A stretch of DNA of 64,000 nt, taken from the NCBI RefSeq assembly GCF_003634045.1, contig NZ_RBIM01000001.1, positions 310,001-374,000 of the forward strand. The letters are read 5' to 3'. Origin of the DNA: Maricaulis maris. GTDB taxonomy: Bacteria; Pseudomonadota; Alphaproteobacteria; Caulobacterales; Maricaulaceae. Made by a program: the position numbers and the translations under genes. The first letter of the stretch is position 1, and each line of letters begins with the position of its first letter. Positions 25,736-33,643 of this stretch are shown piece by piece. The notes under the pieces are model-generated. The model did not search any database, was not told where the DNA came from, and saw only the letters and a list, made by a program, of their open reading frames with translations.

Positions 25736-27063
25736 AGCCGGCGTTCCAACGCCGGATAGGCACTCATCAGCGCCCCGGCCCGGGCGATGTAGAAGATCAG
25801 GAAAGCGGCCCAGACTCCGTGGTTTGAAAAGGCCGGCGCCAGGATCGCATCGGCGGCCAGATAGACCGCGACCGCGGCCAGTCCGGCATTGCGCAGGATC
25901 TTGCCGCTGGTGGTGCCGATGAAAATACCGTCCATCAGCCAGGCCGGCGCGCCCAGTAGCGGTACGACGGCACACCAGGGCAGATAGGCGATGGCGGCGG
26001 CGCGGGCTTCGGGGTCCTCGATCAGCGCGGTCAGGGCGGCGGGACCGAACAGCCAGGTGGCGAGGGCAAACAGGCCGCCGGCGATCAGCATGGGTTCGCC
26101 GGTGAGGCGCACCGAGCGCCGCAAATCGCTTACCGACCGTCGCCCGAAGGCGCGGCCCGCTTCGGTCTCGGCCACAAAAGCGAAGGCGTCGAGCACGAAG
26201 GCCCAGACCGAGATTACCTGCAGCAGGACGTGATTGCCGGCCAGCGCGGCGGTCCCCTGGCGCGCGCCGGCATTGGCAAACCAGGTAAAGCCGATCACCA
26301 GCGACCAGGTGCGGATCATCAGGTTTACATTGACCTGGAACAGCTCGCGGATGGCGGCCGCATCGAGCAGGCGGGCGCGGTCGAGAACGCCGTCCGCCCA
26401 GCCTTTCTGGCGTCGCAGTGTGTCAGCCATGAAGGCCAGGCCGACCAGAAGGGCGACCCATTCGGCGATGGCCGTCGCGGCGCCAACTCCGCCTGGCCCA
26501 TAACCAAGGCCGAGCACAAACCACAGATCGAGCCCGATATTGACCAGGCTGAAGACGACATAGATGGCCAGTGTCGCGGCGTTGCGCCCCAGCCCGATCA
26601 GCCAGCCGGACAGGGCAAAACATGCCAGGGCCGCCGGGGCGCCCCAGGCCCTTGCCACGAGATAGGTCGCGCCCTTGTCCTCGACGCGGGCCTCGCCCTG
26701 AAGGACCGCAAAGCCGGCCAGGGCGATCAGGTCGCGCAGCGCGAAGATGAGGATGCCAAAGGCAGCGGCGATGGCGAGGGCGCGCAACAGGATGCGCTGG
26801 GTCTCGGCCCGGTCGCCGGCGCCATCGGCCTGGGCCGTCAGCCCGGTCGTCCCCATCCGCAGGAAGTAGAAGCTCCAGTAAAAGACCGCGAACAGGGCGC
26901 CGCCGAGCGCCACACCGCCCAGATCCGCCTTGTCCCCCGACAGGCCGAGCACAAATGTGTCGACGACCCCGGCAAGCGGCACGGCGGCATTGGCGAAGAC
27001 GAGGGGCCAGGCGCGCTTGATGACGTCGAGCCGGGTCAGGGACGGAACAGACATGTTCCGCAC
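25687..27063 (-). CDS. MATE-family efflux transporter (DinF-like)
   Basis: Product of 458 aa with twelve hydrophobic helices and the MATE features PLAGVVDTFVLG near the N-terminus and its counterpart in the second half. It is closest to the DinF branch. It exports cationic drugs or organic acids using a Na+ or H+ gradient; the substrate cannot be assigned. The 3' end overlaps pyrD antisense by 49 bp, so the C-terminal tail is constrained by both frames. Confidence 0.88.
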   Translation of the reverse strand: MRNMSVPSLTRLDVIKRAWPLVFANAAVPLAGVVDTFVLGLSGDKADLGGVALGGALFAVFYWSFYFLRMGTTGLTAQADGAGDRAETQRILLRALAIAAAFGILIFALRDLIALAGFAVLQGEARVEDKGATYLVARAWGAPAALACFALSGWLIGLGRNAATLAIYVVFSLVNIGLDLWFVLGLGYGPGGVGAATAIAEWVALLVGLAFMADTLRRQKGWADGVLDRARLLDAAAIRELFQVNVNLMIRTWSLVIGFTWFANAGARQGTAALAGNHVLLQVISVWAFVLDAFAFVAETEAGRAFGRRSVSDLRRSVRLTGEPMLIAGGLFALATWLFGPAALTALIEDPEARAAAIAYLPWCAVVPLLGAPAWLMDGIFIGTTSGKILRNAGLAAVAVYLAADAILAPAFSNHGVWAAFLIFYIARAGALMSAYPALERRLHSAPTASATDANPST

Positions 27064-27100
27064 CTATCCCGGCCCGGCGAGGCAGGCAATAGCCGAACGG

Positions 27101-27445
27101 TCAGCCCTGGTCCGGCACTGATGCCGCGGCGACGGTCAGGGCCGTTGATCGTTGCGCCTCGAGTTGATCAATGGCCCGGGCATGCGCGTCCCGGATGCAG
27201 GCGTTGAGGGTGACGGGGCGTAGCAGATCACCCAGCAATTGCTCGCGGCAGACATCGCGGGCGGCGATTTCGACCCGTTCACGCAGGGCTTCGTAGCGGG
27301 TCGGGTCGATCAGGTCGGCCGCTTCGAACGGGATCTGGACCGCTGGGCCGGCGGGTGTTTGGGCGGTGGCGGTACCACCCGTTCCCGACAGCGCTGCGGT
27401 GAGGCCGGTCAGGCAGACGGCGAGGGTGAGCAGGGTATGTTTCAT
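27101..27445 (-). CDS. UrcA family protein
   Basis: Product of 114 aa starting MKHTLLTLAVCLTGL with GGAGAG upstream; a signal peptide ends near ATAQT. The UrcA pattern is present: VQIPFEAADLIDP, YEALRERVEIAARDVC and NACIRDAHARAIDQL, with two conserved cysteines 20 residues apart. UrcA proteins are small exported proteins of unknown function, common in Caulobacterales and Sphingomonadales. Confidence 0.78.
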   Translation of the reverse strand: MKHTLLTLAVCLTGLTAALSGTGGTATAQTPAGPAVQIPFEAADLIDPTRYEALRERVEIAARDVCREQLLGDLLRPVTLNACIRDAHARAIDQLEAQRSTALTVAAASVPDQG

Positions 27446-27582
27446 GGCTCTCTCCAGAATGGATGTCACGCGACATGCAAACATGCATGATGCAACGACC
27501 CCTATTTGGGTGGGGTTGTCCAAGAGTCCATGGCTGTGTTGTTGAGGTTTGTCTCTGGCAGCTATACAAAATTGTATGGATG

Positions 27583-27951
27583 TCAGATGCGACCGTCGCA
27601 GATACCGTCGCGGCAGACCTGACGGGGCCGGTAGGGGGCCAACCAGCGATAGAGGCGGTCGAGCGGGACGCGGATCCAGGCTGGCCGGGTCAGCCAAGCC
27701 AGCCAGCCCCAGCCAGGTACACGTTCCCAGATTGCCAGGAATGCAATCCACCCGTCGACCACGACACCGTCGGGAAGGCGGACATGCAGGCTGGCAAGGG
27801 CGGCCTCGCGGTCGACATCGCCGGGCAGCTCGCCGTTGCAATCATGCAGCTGGATGAGATCGGGGGCGCGTCTCGCATAGCCGGCCATTTCGTGTCGGCA
27901 GATCGGACACAAACCGTCGAAATAGGCAATCACGGCATTGGCGTTGGTCAT
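27583..27951 (-). CDS. DCC-family thiol-disulfide oxidoreductase-like protein (DUF393)
   Basis: Product of 122 aa. The DUF393 N-terminus AYFDGLCPICRHEM carries a CPIC redox-type motif on a thioredoxin-like fold. The rest is the W-rich family tail (RVPGWGWLAWL, LYRWLAPYR). No signal peptide, so it is probably cytoplasmic. It sits between two UrcA genes on the same strand, about 135 bp and 95 bp from them. Confidence 0.85.
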   Translation of the reverse strand: MTNANAVIAYFDGLCPICRHEMAGYARRAPDLIQLHDCNGELPGDVDREAALASLHVRLPDGVVVDGWIAFLAIWERVPGWGWLAWLTRPAWIRVPLDRLYRWLAPYRPRQVCRDGICDGRI

Positions 27952-28047
27952 GGCGTCACCGTGCCGCGAGCGCGCGCCACAGGCGAGATGTCACAAGGTC
28001 GCAGGCGGCCGCGCCAGCCCCGTGGCGGCCGCCTTGATTGCGAGCGT

Positions 28048-28371
28048 CTACTGGGCGGCGATGACGACAGCAACGGTGCGGCTGGTCGTATCGGCGTATT
28101 GGCGGTTGAGCTGCGACATGCCGTCGGTGAAGGCTTCGCGGAAGCAGGCTCGCCGGATGCGTTCGGCGACCAGGCCGCGCAGGCCGTGCTGGCGGCAGAC
28201 ACGATTCGCAGCGACGCGGATGCGGGTCTCGACATCGGCCCGACCGGCTTCGCTTTCGAGTTCATTCATATGAATGCGCACGATCTGGCTTGGCGGGGAC
28301 TGATCGGTGGCGGCGGCGAGTGGGGTTGCGGTCAGGCTCATCGTGAGCGCGGCCAGGGACGTGATAAGCAT
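28048..28371 (-). CDS. UrcA family protein
   Basis: Product of 107 aa with signal peptide (LAALTMSLTATPLAAA) and GAGGAG ahead of the ATG. The motif IRVAANRVCRQHG...RRACFREAFTDGM matches the paired-cysteine core of the UrcA protein at 27101. The two differ enough to be old paralogues. Confidence 0.78.
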   Translation of the reverse strand: MLITSLAALTMSLTATPLAAATDQSPPSQIVRIHMNELESEAGRADVETRIRVAANRVCRQHGLRGLVAERIRRACFREAFTDGMSQLNRQYADTTSRTVAVVIAAQ

Positions 28372-28582
28372 GGGGCTGTCTCCTCAAGCGTGGCCGGTTA
28401 CCCTCTGTGACCCGTCACCACGCCCACCAGATTGCACGATGCCATGTCTCCGGGCCCTGACAGCGGGCCTAAACCTTTGAGAGAAAACAGTTAGAAACTG
28501 TCGGCATTGTAAGGTGCAGGTAAGTACCCGTCAGTCTTCTGCGACCAGTGACGGCGTGTGTGCGACGAACGACACCGACCGG

Positions 28583-29008
28583 TCAGTCGGCCGCGGTGTC
28601 GTCTTGTCCCGGTGTAATCAGGAAATGACCGTGCAGGGTCGCAACCGGCGCATCAATGCGGTTTTGCCATGCTTCAACGCGGACATTGGCGACGCGTCGT
28701 CCGGACCGGGCGACGACGGCGCGGGCATAGACGTCCTGGGCCCGGGCCGGGCGCAGATAGTCGATCGCCACATCGATCGGCTTGGGCAGGCGTTGCAGCG
28801 GCTGGCTGGCCAGCAGCGAGGCCGAGGCAACGATTTCCAGGAAGGCGCCCACGGCGCCGCCATGCAGGGCCGGGATCAGCGGATTGCCGACCAGGTGGTC
28901 CGCGAAGGGCAGCACGCCGGTCAGCTCATTGCCCTTGCGCTCCAGGCGGACACCGAAGCGGGCAACATAGGGGGCTGACATGAGGGTTTCGATCAGCACC
29001 TGGCTCAT
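28583..29008 (-). CDS. PaaI-type hotdog thioesterase
   Basis: Product of 141 aa. Hotdog-fold acyl-CoA thioesterase: ADHLVGNPLIPALHGGAVGAFLE holds the HGG substrate loop, with IDYLRPARAQDVYARA in the second half. Overlaps the upstream thioesterase gene by ATGA; the tandem may act as a heterodimer on aryl- or acyl-CoA thioesters. Confidence 0.85.
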   Translation of the reverse strand: MSQVLIETLMSAPYVARFGVRLERKGNELTGVLPFADHLVGNPLIPALHGGAVGAFLEIVASASLLASQPLQRLPKPIDVAIDYLRPARAQDVYARAVVARSGRRVANVRVEAWQNRIDAPVATLHGHFLITPGQDDTAAD

Positions 29009-29493
29009 TCCATCCGCCCCTCGGTATAGGCCCGGCGGGCCCGTTCCTGGGCAAGCTTGGACGCCTTGGTGATCATGAAAGCGGCTTGGGCGATGGCGAC
29101 CGGGTCATCCGGGTCGCCATCATGCGCCGTGGCCCGGACGAAGGCGACGAGGCCGTGCGATTTCAGGCAGCTGGCCTCGGCCGTGACATCAAGGCCGGGT
29201 TTCGCCGGACGCAGATAGTCGATCCGCAGGTCAAGTGTGGCCGGCGTGTCCTTGGCGCCGAAACCGGCAAAGGCCGCCATGCCGCAGGCATGATCAAGCA
29301 AGGCGGTGACCACGCCGCCGTGCAGGGTTCCCGTATCCGGATCACCGATCAGGCTTTCGTCATAACGTGCGCCCATCACCGCTCGTCCCGGCGTCAACGC
29401 CTTGAGCGAGAGGCCGAGCGCGACGGCATGTGGTGACCCGTCCACGATGAGCGGGGCGATGGAATCGAGGCGGGACTGGATATCGTCGGTCAT
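29005..29493 (-). CDS. PaaI-type hotdog thioesterase
   Basis: Product of 162 aa. GDPDTGTLHGGVVTALLDHACGMA and RIDYLRPAKPGLDVTAEA are the two PaaI motifs; HGG with a following D is the usual active-site pattern. First gene of the thioesterase pair. Substrate unknown, presumably CoA thioesters of fatty or aromatic acids. Confidence 0.87.
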   Translation of the reverse strand: MTDDIQSRLDSIAPLIVDGSPHAVALGLSLKALTPGRAVMGARYDESLIGDPDTGTLHGGVVTALLDHACGMAAFAGFGAKDTPATLDLRIDYLRPAKPGLDVTAEASCLKSHGLVAFVRATAHDGDPDDPVAIAQAAFMITKASKLAQERARRAYTEGRME

Positions 29494-29553
29494 GGCGATC
29501 CTGCGGACTTGGACCGTCTTGATAGGACAGGCCGGGGTTTCCCGGAAGCGGCG

Positions 29554-30393
29554 TCAGCGGCGGCCCATGCGTTTGGCGACCACCTGCTCGAGGCCGGCAA
29601 CGACCGGTTCGCGCAGTGGATTACCATCCTCAGCCATGCGTACGAGTTGTGCCAGGGCAGCGCGGTGCATTTCGACAACCTCGGCCTCGACGGGTGTATA
29701 GTCGGTCACGGCGGTGATGAAGCGCTGCAATGAGCGCCCGACCCGGATCGCCAGCCGGTCGCCGCTGAGCTGGGTCTCGTGGGCCAACGCTACCGCTGCC
29801 GCCCGGGCGGCGCCCATCGGTGTTGCCAGGCCAGCCTCGACATCGGCCGTGCGCTTGTGGGCCGGCCCGTGCGCCTTGCGTGGCCGACGCCGACGATCCG
29901 GCCCGGCAAAGCGGGCCGCGCTGATGAAGTCTCGTGGCTGTGTATCCAGCGCCTGCAGTCTGTTCTGCAGGGTGATCGGTGCGATCGGCGTGATCAGGAA
30001 TTCCGAGACACCGACATCGCGGGCCCGTTCGACTTCCCGGCGCGAGCGTGGCTGGGAGATGAGAACAATCGGTGTGTGCCGGTAGGGCGCGTGTTCGGAT
30101 TCGCGGATCGCGCGAACCAGTTTGAGGCGATCTTCGGTCGGGTCATCATGATTGTGCCAGTCGGCGATGATGACGCTCGGCGTGCGTTCGGCAATCTGCA
30201 TCAGGGCCGCATCGCCGCGCTTGGCGAGCATGACGTCGCCGGCGCCGGCATCGCGCAGCAGTCCGAGCAACATGTTGCGCAGGAACCCGTTCGACTCCAG
30301 CAGCAAGGGGGTCTCGCCGCAGCCGTTCGGGGCGATGGCGGCCAAGCTGGTGGCCGAGACCGGCAGGTTTCGCGCAAGGGCTGTCATGCCCAA
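29554..30393 (-). CDS. receiver-domain protein with atypical active site
   Basis: Product of 279 aa. Residues ~28-150 form a receiver-like domain: LLLESNGFLRNMLLGLL (acidic pocket reduced to one Glu), VIIADWHNHDD (phospho-acceptor Asp position), PIVLIS and VSEFLITPIAP, where the usual lysine before the proline is replaced. The C-terminal 130 residues are basic then helical and have no known output motif. Phosphorylation is doubtful; it may be a stand-alone CheY-like adaptor. Confidence 0.72.
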   Translation of the reverse strand: MGMTALARNLPVSATSLAAIAPNGCGETPLLLESNGFLRNMLLGLLRDAGAGDVMLAKRGDAALMQIAERTPSVIIADWHNHDDPTEDRLKLVRAIRESEHAPYRHTPIVLISQPRSRREVERARDVGVSEFLITPIAPITLQNRLQALDTQPRDFISAARFAGPDRRRRPRKAHGPAHKRTADVEAGLATPMGAARAAAVALAHETQLSGDRLAIRVGRSLQRFITAVTDYTPVEAEVVEMHRAALAQLVRMAEDGNPLREPVVAGLEQVVAKRMGRR

Positions 30394-30461
30394 ACTCTAG
30401 CAAACCTTCCTTGCCATTCGGCAAAGGAAGTTGGTTAACGAATCCGAAAAGTCGAAAAGAT

Positions 30462-30782
30462 TCAGCTGCGTCGCAGGGCGCCGAGAACCCGGAACACGAT
30501 CCAGATCGGGATGACCAGGATGGCGCCCAACAGGAAGTATTCGATCGCCCAGCCCACCGAATGGGTGAGAAAGTCGATGAAACGCCCCCAAGATTCGGCG
30601 ATCGTGCCGAAGAAGTCGACCCACAGCCGCCGCGGATTGACGTGGAAGGCGGCCAGTACGAAGCCCGCAAGCACGCACAGCACCACGACCCGGATGATGT
30701 CGGTCGACCCGACCCGGATCAGCCGTTGGACGAATGTGGTGCGGTTTGACCGGCTATCGGTCTCTGTCTCTCGGTCTGTCAT
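30462..30782 (-). CDS. small membrane protein (DUF6460-like)
   Basis: Product of 106 aa. A polar N-terminus rich in R, E and T precedes a helix at about residues 33-48, a W-rich amphipathic segment and a second helix (YFLLGAILVIPIWIVFRVLGAL). Resembles small conserved alphaproteobacterial membrane proteins. Sits 60 bp downstream of mscS in the same orientation. Confidence 0.68.
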   Translation of the reverse strand: MTDRETETDSRSNRTTFVQRLIRVGSTDIIRVVVLCVLAGFVLAAFHVNPRRLWVDFFGTIAESWGRFIDFLTHSVGWAIEYFLLGAILVIPIWIVFRVLGALRRS

Positions 30783-30842
30783 GTGCCCAGCTTACCCCCA
30801 AATGCGGCGCAATCGGGGCCGCAGCCCCGACCGCGGACCGAT

Positions 30843-31673
30843 TCAGCCCTTGCGGGCGATATTGACGCGATGCGGATAGGGAATGGAGATGCCGTTCTTG
30901 TCGAAAGCCTCTTTCACATTCTTCATCGCATCGAAGTGGACGCCCCAATAGTCGCTGGTATTGCACCAGGCGCGGGCGACGATATCGACCGAGCTTTCGC
31001 CATGCGCGGTGACCGCGGTAAAGACAGCCGGGTCGACATGAACCCGTTCGTCGGCAGAAATCGTGTCCGTGATGACCTGCATCGCTTTGCCGATATCGTC
31101 GCCATAATCGATCGAGAAGGTCAGATCGACGCGGCGGGTCGGATTGGCCGAGTAATTGGTGATCGTATCACCCCAGGACTTGGAGTTGGGGATGATGATC
31201 TTCTTGTTGTCGCCGGTCGACAACACGGTGGTGAAAAGCGTGATTTCGGTTACTGCGCCCGACGTGCCCGCCAACTCGACCCAGTCGCCCAGGCGATAGG
31301 GGCGGAACAGGATCAGCATGACGCCCGCAGCCAGGTTCGACAGCGTGCCCTGCAGCGCCAGGCCGATGGCCAGCGAGGCGGCACCCAGCGTGGCCACGAA
31401 GCTGGTGGTGGGAATGCCGAACGTGCCCAGCATCGCGATGACGACCATCGCCATGATGCCGTAATAGGCCAGCGAGCCGAAAAATCCGCCGAGCGTGTCG
31501 TCCATGCGCTCGCTCTTGTGGACCGCATTCTTGATCGCCTTGCGTACCGAGCCAGCGACCACCAGGCCGATAATGAGGATGATGGCGGCCAGGACCACAT
31601 TCGTGCTGGCGGCAATCCCGGTCTCGATCAGCGTTGCGAGTGTTTCGGGATTCATAAGGTCTTCGGGATTCAT
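30843..31673 (-). CDS. mscS: small-conductance mechanosensitive channel
   Basis: Product of 276 aa, close to E. coli MscS (286 aa). TM1 and TM2 precede the pore-lining TM3 (VATLGAASLAIGLALQGTLSNLAAGVMLILF), whose AxxGLALQG pattern is diagnostic. The beta domain contains FRPYRLGDWVELAG. It opens on membrane tension during osmotic downshock. The start MNPEDLMNPETL is chosen because AAGGGGG lies nine bases upstream. Confidence 0.92.
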   Translation of the reverse strand: MNPEDLMNPETLATLIETGIAASTNVVLAAIILIIGLVVAGSVRKAIKNAVHKSERMDDTLGGFFGSLAYYGIMAMVVIAMLGTFGIPTTSFVATLGAASLAIGLALQGTLSNLAAGVMLILFRPYRLGDWVELAGTSGAVTEITLFTTVLSTGDNKKIIIPNSKSWGDTITNYSANPTRRVDLTFSIDYGDDIGKAMQVITDTISADERVHVDPAVFTAVTAHGESSVDIVARAWCNTSDYWGVHFDAMKNVKEAFDKNGISIPYPHRVNIARKG

Positions 31674-31747
31674 GCGGGGCCCCCTTGTCATTTGGTTCTG
31701 AAACGCTCCCTAGCACCCTTCTTCCGGGAAGGGAAAGCACCATTCGG

Positions 31748-32479
31748 TCAATCGTCGCGCTGCTCGCCGGCATTTGGCTGCGCGTCGCGCACGATGTTGA
31801 TTTTCTGCCAGATCTTGGCCGACATGTTCGATGTCAGGCTTTCGATGTCATTGACGGCCGCGATCACGACCGGATCGCGTGAGCTCTGGGCATAGAGGGC
31901 GGCGATCTTGCCGGCCAGGCTCAGCGCTTCGGCGCAGTAGTCGAGATAACGACCAAGCTCGAACTCGCTCATGGCTCGGTCCGGTGATGCGGCCGTGCGT
32001 GGCCCCAGTCGCAGCAGGGCTGTCGGGTCCTTGGTCAGCTGGTGCATGTCAATGACGTGGGCGATTGAGCGCAATTCGTGCAGGTCATCCAGGGCAAGCG
32101 AGCGCTTCAGCCGTTCCTCGACGCGCGTCAGTGTGAAAATCGCGACGGCGGCCAGGATGACAATATTGAGGCCGGCCTCGACCCCCTCGAACACCGTAAA
32201 GACATCCGCGCTGGCCCCGCTTTCCTGCGCCCAGTTGAAGACCCGTTCGCCGACAAAGACGAGTCCGGTCAGGGCCAGCAATACGGCGAGCAGTGTGCCG
32301 CCGCGTAGGAGGAGATAGGGGCGGGACAGGCGCTGGCTGCGCCGGCGATCGCGTTTGGCGAGGCCGATAAGCTCGTCGATGACATTGTTCAGGCTGGCAG
32401 ACGCGAACCGGTCGCGGCAGCGGGCGGCCAATCGCTCCAGTGTTGCCACGATGTGATCGGAACTGAGTTGGCTGAACAC
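31748..32479 (-). CDS. hypothetical membrane protein
   Basis: Product of 243 aa, unrecognised. Two hydrophobic helices near residues 57-76 and 103-120 are flanked by helical cytoplasmic regions: a basic N-terminus (GLAKRDRRRSQRL) and a C-terminal half with ELRSIAHVIDMHQLTKDP and a late hydrophilic tail. The end falls 75 bp before mscS in the same orientation, so co-transcription is possible. Confidence 0.65.
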   Translation of the reverse strand: MFSQLSSDHIVATLERLAARCRDRFASASLNNVIDELIGLAKRDRRRSQRLSRPYLLLRGGTLLAVLLALTGLVFVGERVFNWAQESGASADVFTVFEGVEAGLNIVILAAVAIFTLTRVEERLKRSLALDDLHELRSIAHVIDMHQLTKDPTALLRLGPRTAASPDRAMSEFELGRYLDYCAEALSLAGKIAALYAQSSRDPVVIAAVNDIESLTSNMSAKIWQKINIVRDAQPNAGEQRDD

Positions 32480-32560
32480 GGCACTTCCCCCGACGCCACC
32501 TTCGCGTGCGAAGGCCAGAACCCGTTTTTAACGTGGTCTGGCGCCGGCTGTCACGCCGGT

Positions 32561-33550
32561 TCAGCTCGCAGCTGCAACGGCCGCCGTGGAACCGGCGACT
32601 GCGGCGATCACTGCGGCTTGGGCGGCCAGGATGGCGGCCAAGTCGCGGGCCGCCGCGTGCGGTTGGCTGGTTCCGGTTTGGGCTTGGGCGAGGCGCATGG
32701 CCAGACGCGCAGCGACCTGTCCCGATGGCCGCGGCCGGAGCGCCCGCACGGCTTCGAAACTGGAGACCAGGCGGTCGGCGGTCTCGGCGCCACGGCCTCG
32801 CGCGGCAAGGATGGCCAAGCCGGTCTTGCCGACGCCATTGCGCAGCACGATGCGGCCGCGAACCGCTGTGTTGAGACTGGTCCAGGCCGCGGCAATCTCG
32901 CCGTGATCGATTGGGCCGAGGCAGATCTCCTGTGCCGCGCCTTCCACGTGATGGCCGGGAACACCGGCGGCGCGCAGGGCTTGGCGAGCCTTGTCGAGCT
33001 TGGCGCGCGCACAGTCCGGAGTCTCGCCCATGGCGGCAAAGGTGGCCGCGAGAACATCCTCGCGCGCCGGCACACGACGCCACCAGGGCAGCGAGATTTC
33101 GTCAAGTATGTCAAAGAAGGTGTCGACCTGGCCGATCTCGCCGCCGGCCACGGCCAGAGCGAGTGCGGCGCAGGAGCCACCATGGCTGAGCACGCGGCTG
33201 CCACGCTCGCGCCGCCGCGTATTGATCGCTTCGCGGATGGCGAAGAATTGGTCGGCGTTGCGGTTGGACGAGGCGAGGGCGGCGGAGAAGACCAGTCGCA
33301 TGGCCCGCCCCGGCGAACGCCAGGTGCCGAGGCCCTCATTCATCCGGTCGCGAATGGTGAGGGTCCGCGCGACAAGCGCCTCGGGGGCTTCGGTCGCCGA
33401 GATGCAGGCCAGCGCCGAGAAGCGGCCATACAGGCGCTCGCCCTTGCTGGCACGCTCACAGAACGCGGCATCAAGCCGTTGAAACCGTTCGATGACGGCG
33501 TTGACCATGACCCAATTTCCCTCGCTAATGGCAAACTCGCCTGTGACCAT
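32561..33550 (-). CDS. conserved hypothetical protein, all-helical
   Basis: Product of 329 aa with no signal peptide and no recognised domain. It is alpha-helical and alanine-rich, with WW at about residue 155 (ISLPWWRRVPAREDVLA), and ends in a low-complexity AAVIAAVAGSTAAVAAAS tail. The pattern of ERYGRFSALACISATEAPEALVART near the N-terminus is reminiscent of DUF4003-type proteins, a weak suggestion only. Divergent from the helicase gene. Confidence 0.62.
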   Translation of the reverse strand: MVTGEFAISEGNWVMVNAVIERFQRLDAAFCERASKGERLYGRFSALACISATEAPEALVARTLTIRDRMNEGLGTWRSPGRAMRLVFSAALASSNRNADQFFAIREAINTRRRERGSRVLSHGGSCAALALAVAGGEIGQVDTFFDILDEISLPWWRRVPAREDVLAATFAAMGETPDCARAKLDKARQALRAAGVPGHHVEGAAQEICLGPIDHGEIAAAWTSLNTAVRGRIVLRNGVGKTGLAILAARGRGAETADRLVSSFEAVRALRPRPSGQVAARLAMRLAQAQTGTSQPHAAARDLAAILAAQAAVIAAVAGSTAAVAAAS

Positions 33551-33643
33551 GGCGAAATCGGGGCAAATCGGGCAGGGGGACGCTCAGGGCAGTCATCCCC
33601 CATGAGGAAAGCGCCCGCCACAAGGGCGGGCCGGAATAATGTC

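Noticed and set aside
32453-33643. Plus-strand open frame upstream of the DEXH helicase that would lengthen it to 1225 aa
   Set aside because: The extension lies antisense to the conserved 329-aa gene, has low-complexity composition and no helicase motif; helicase homology begins near 33644.
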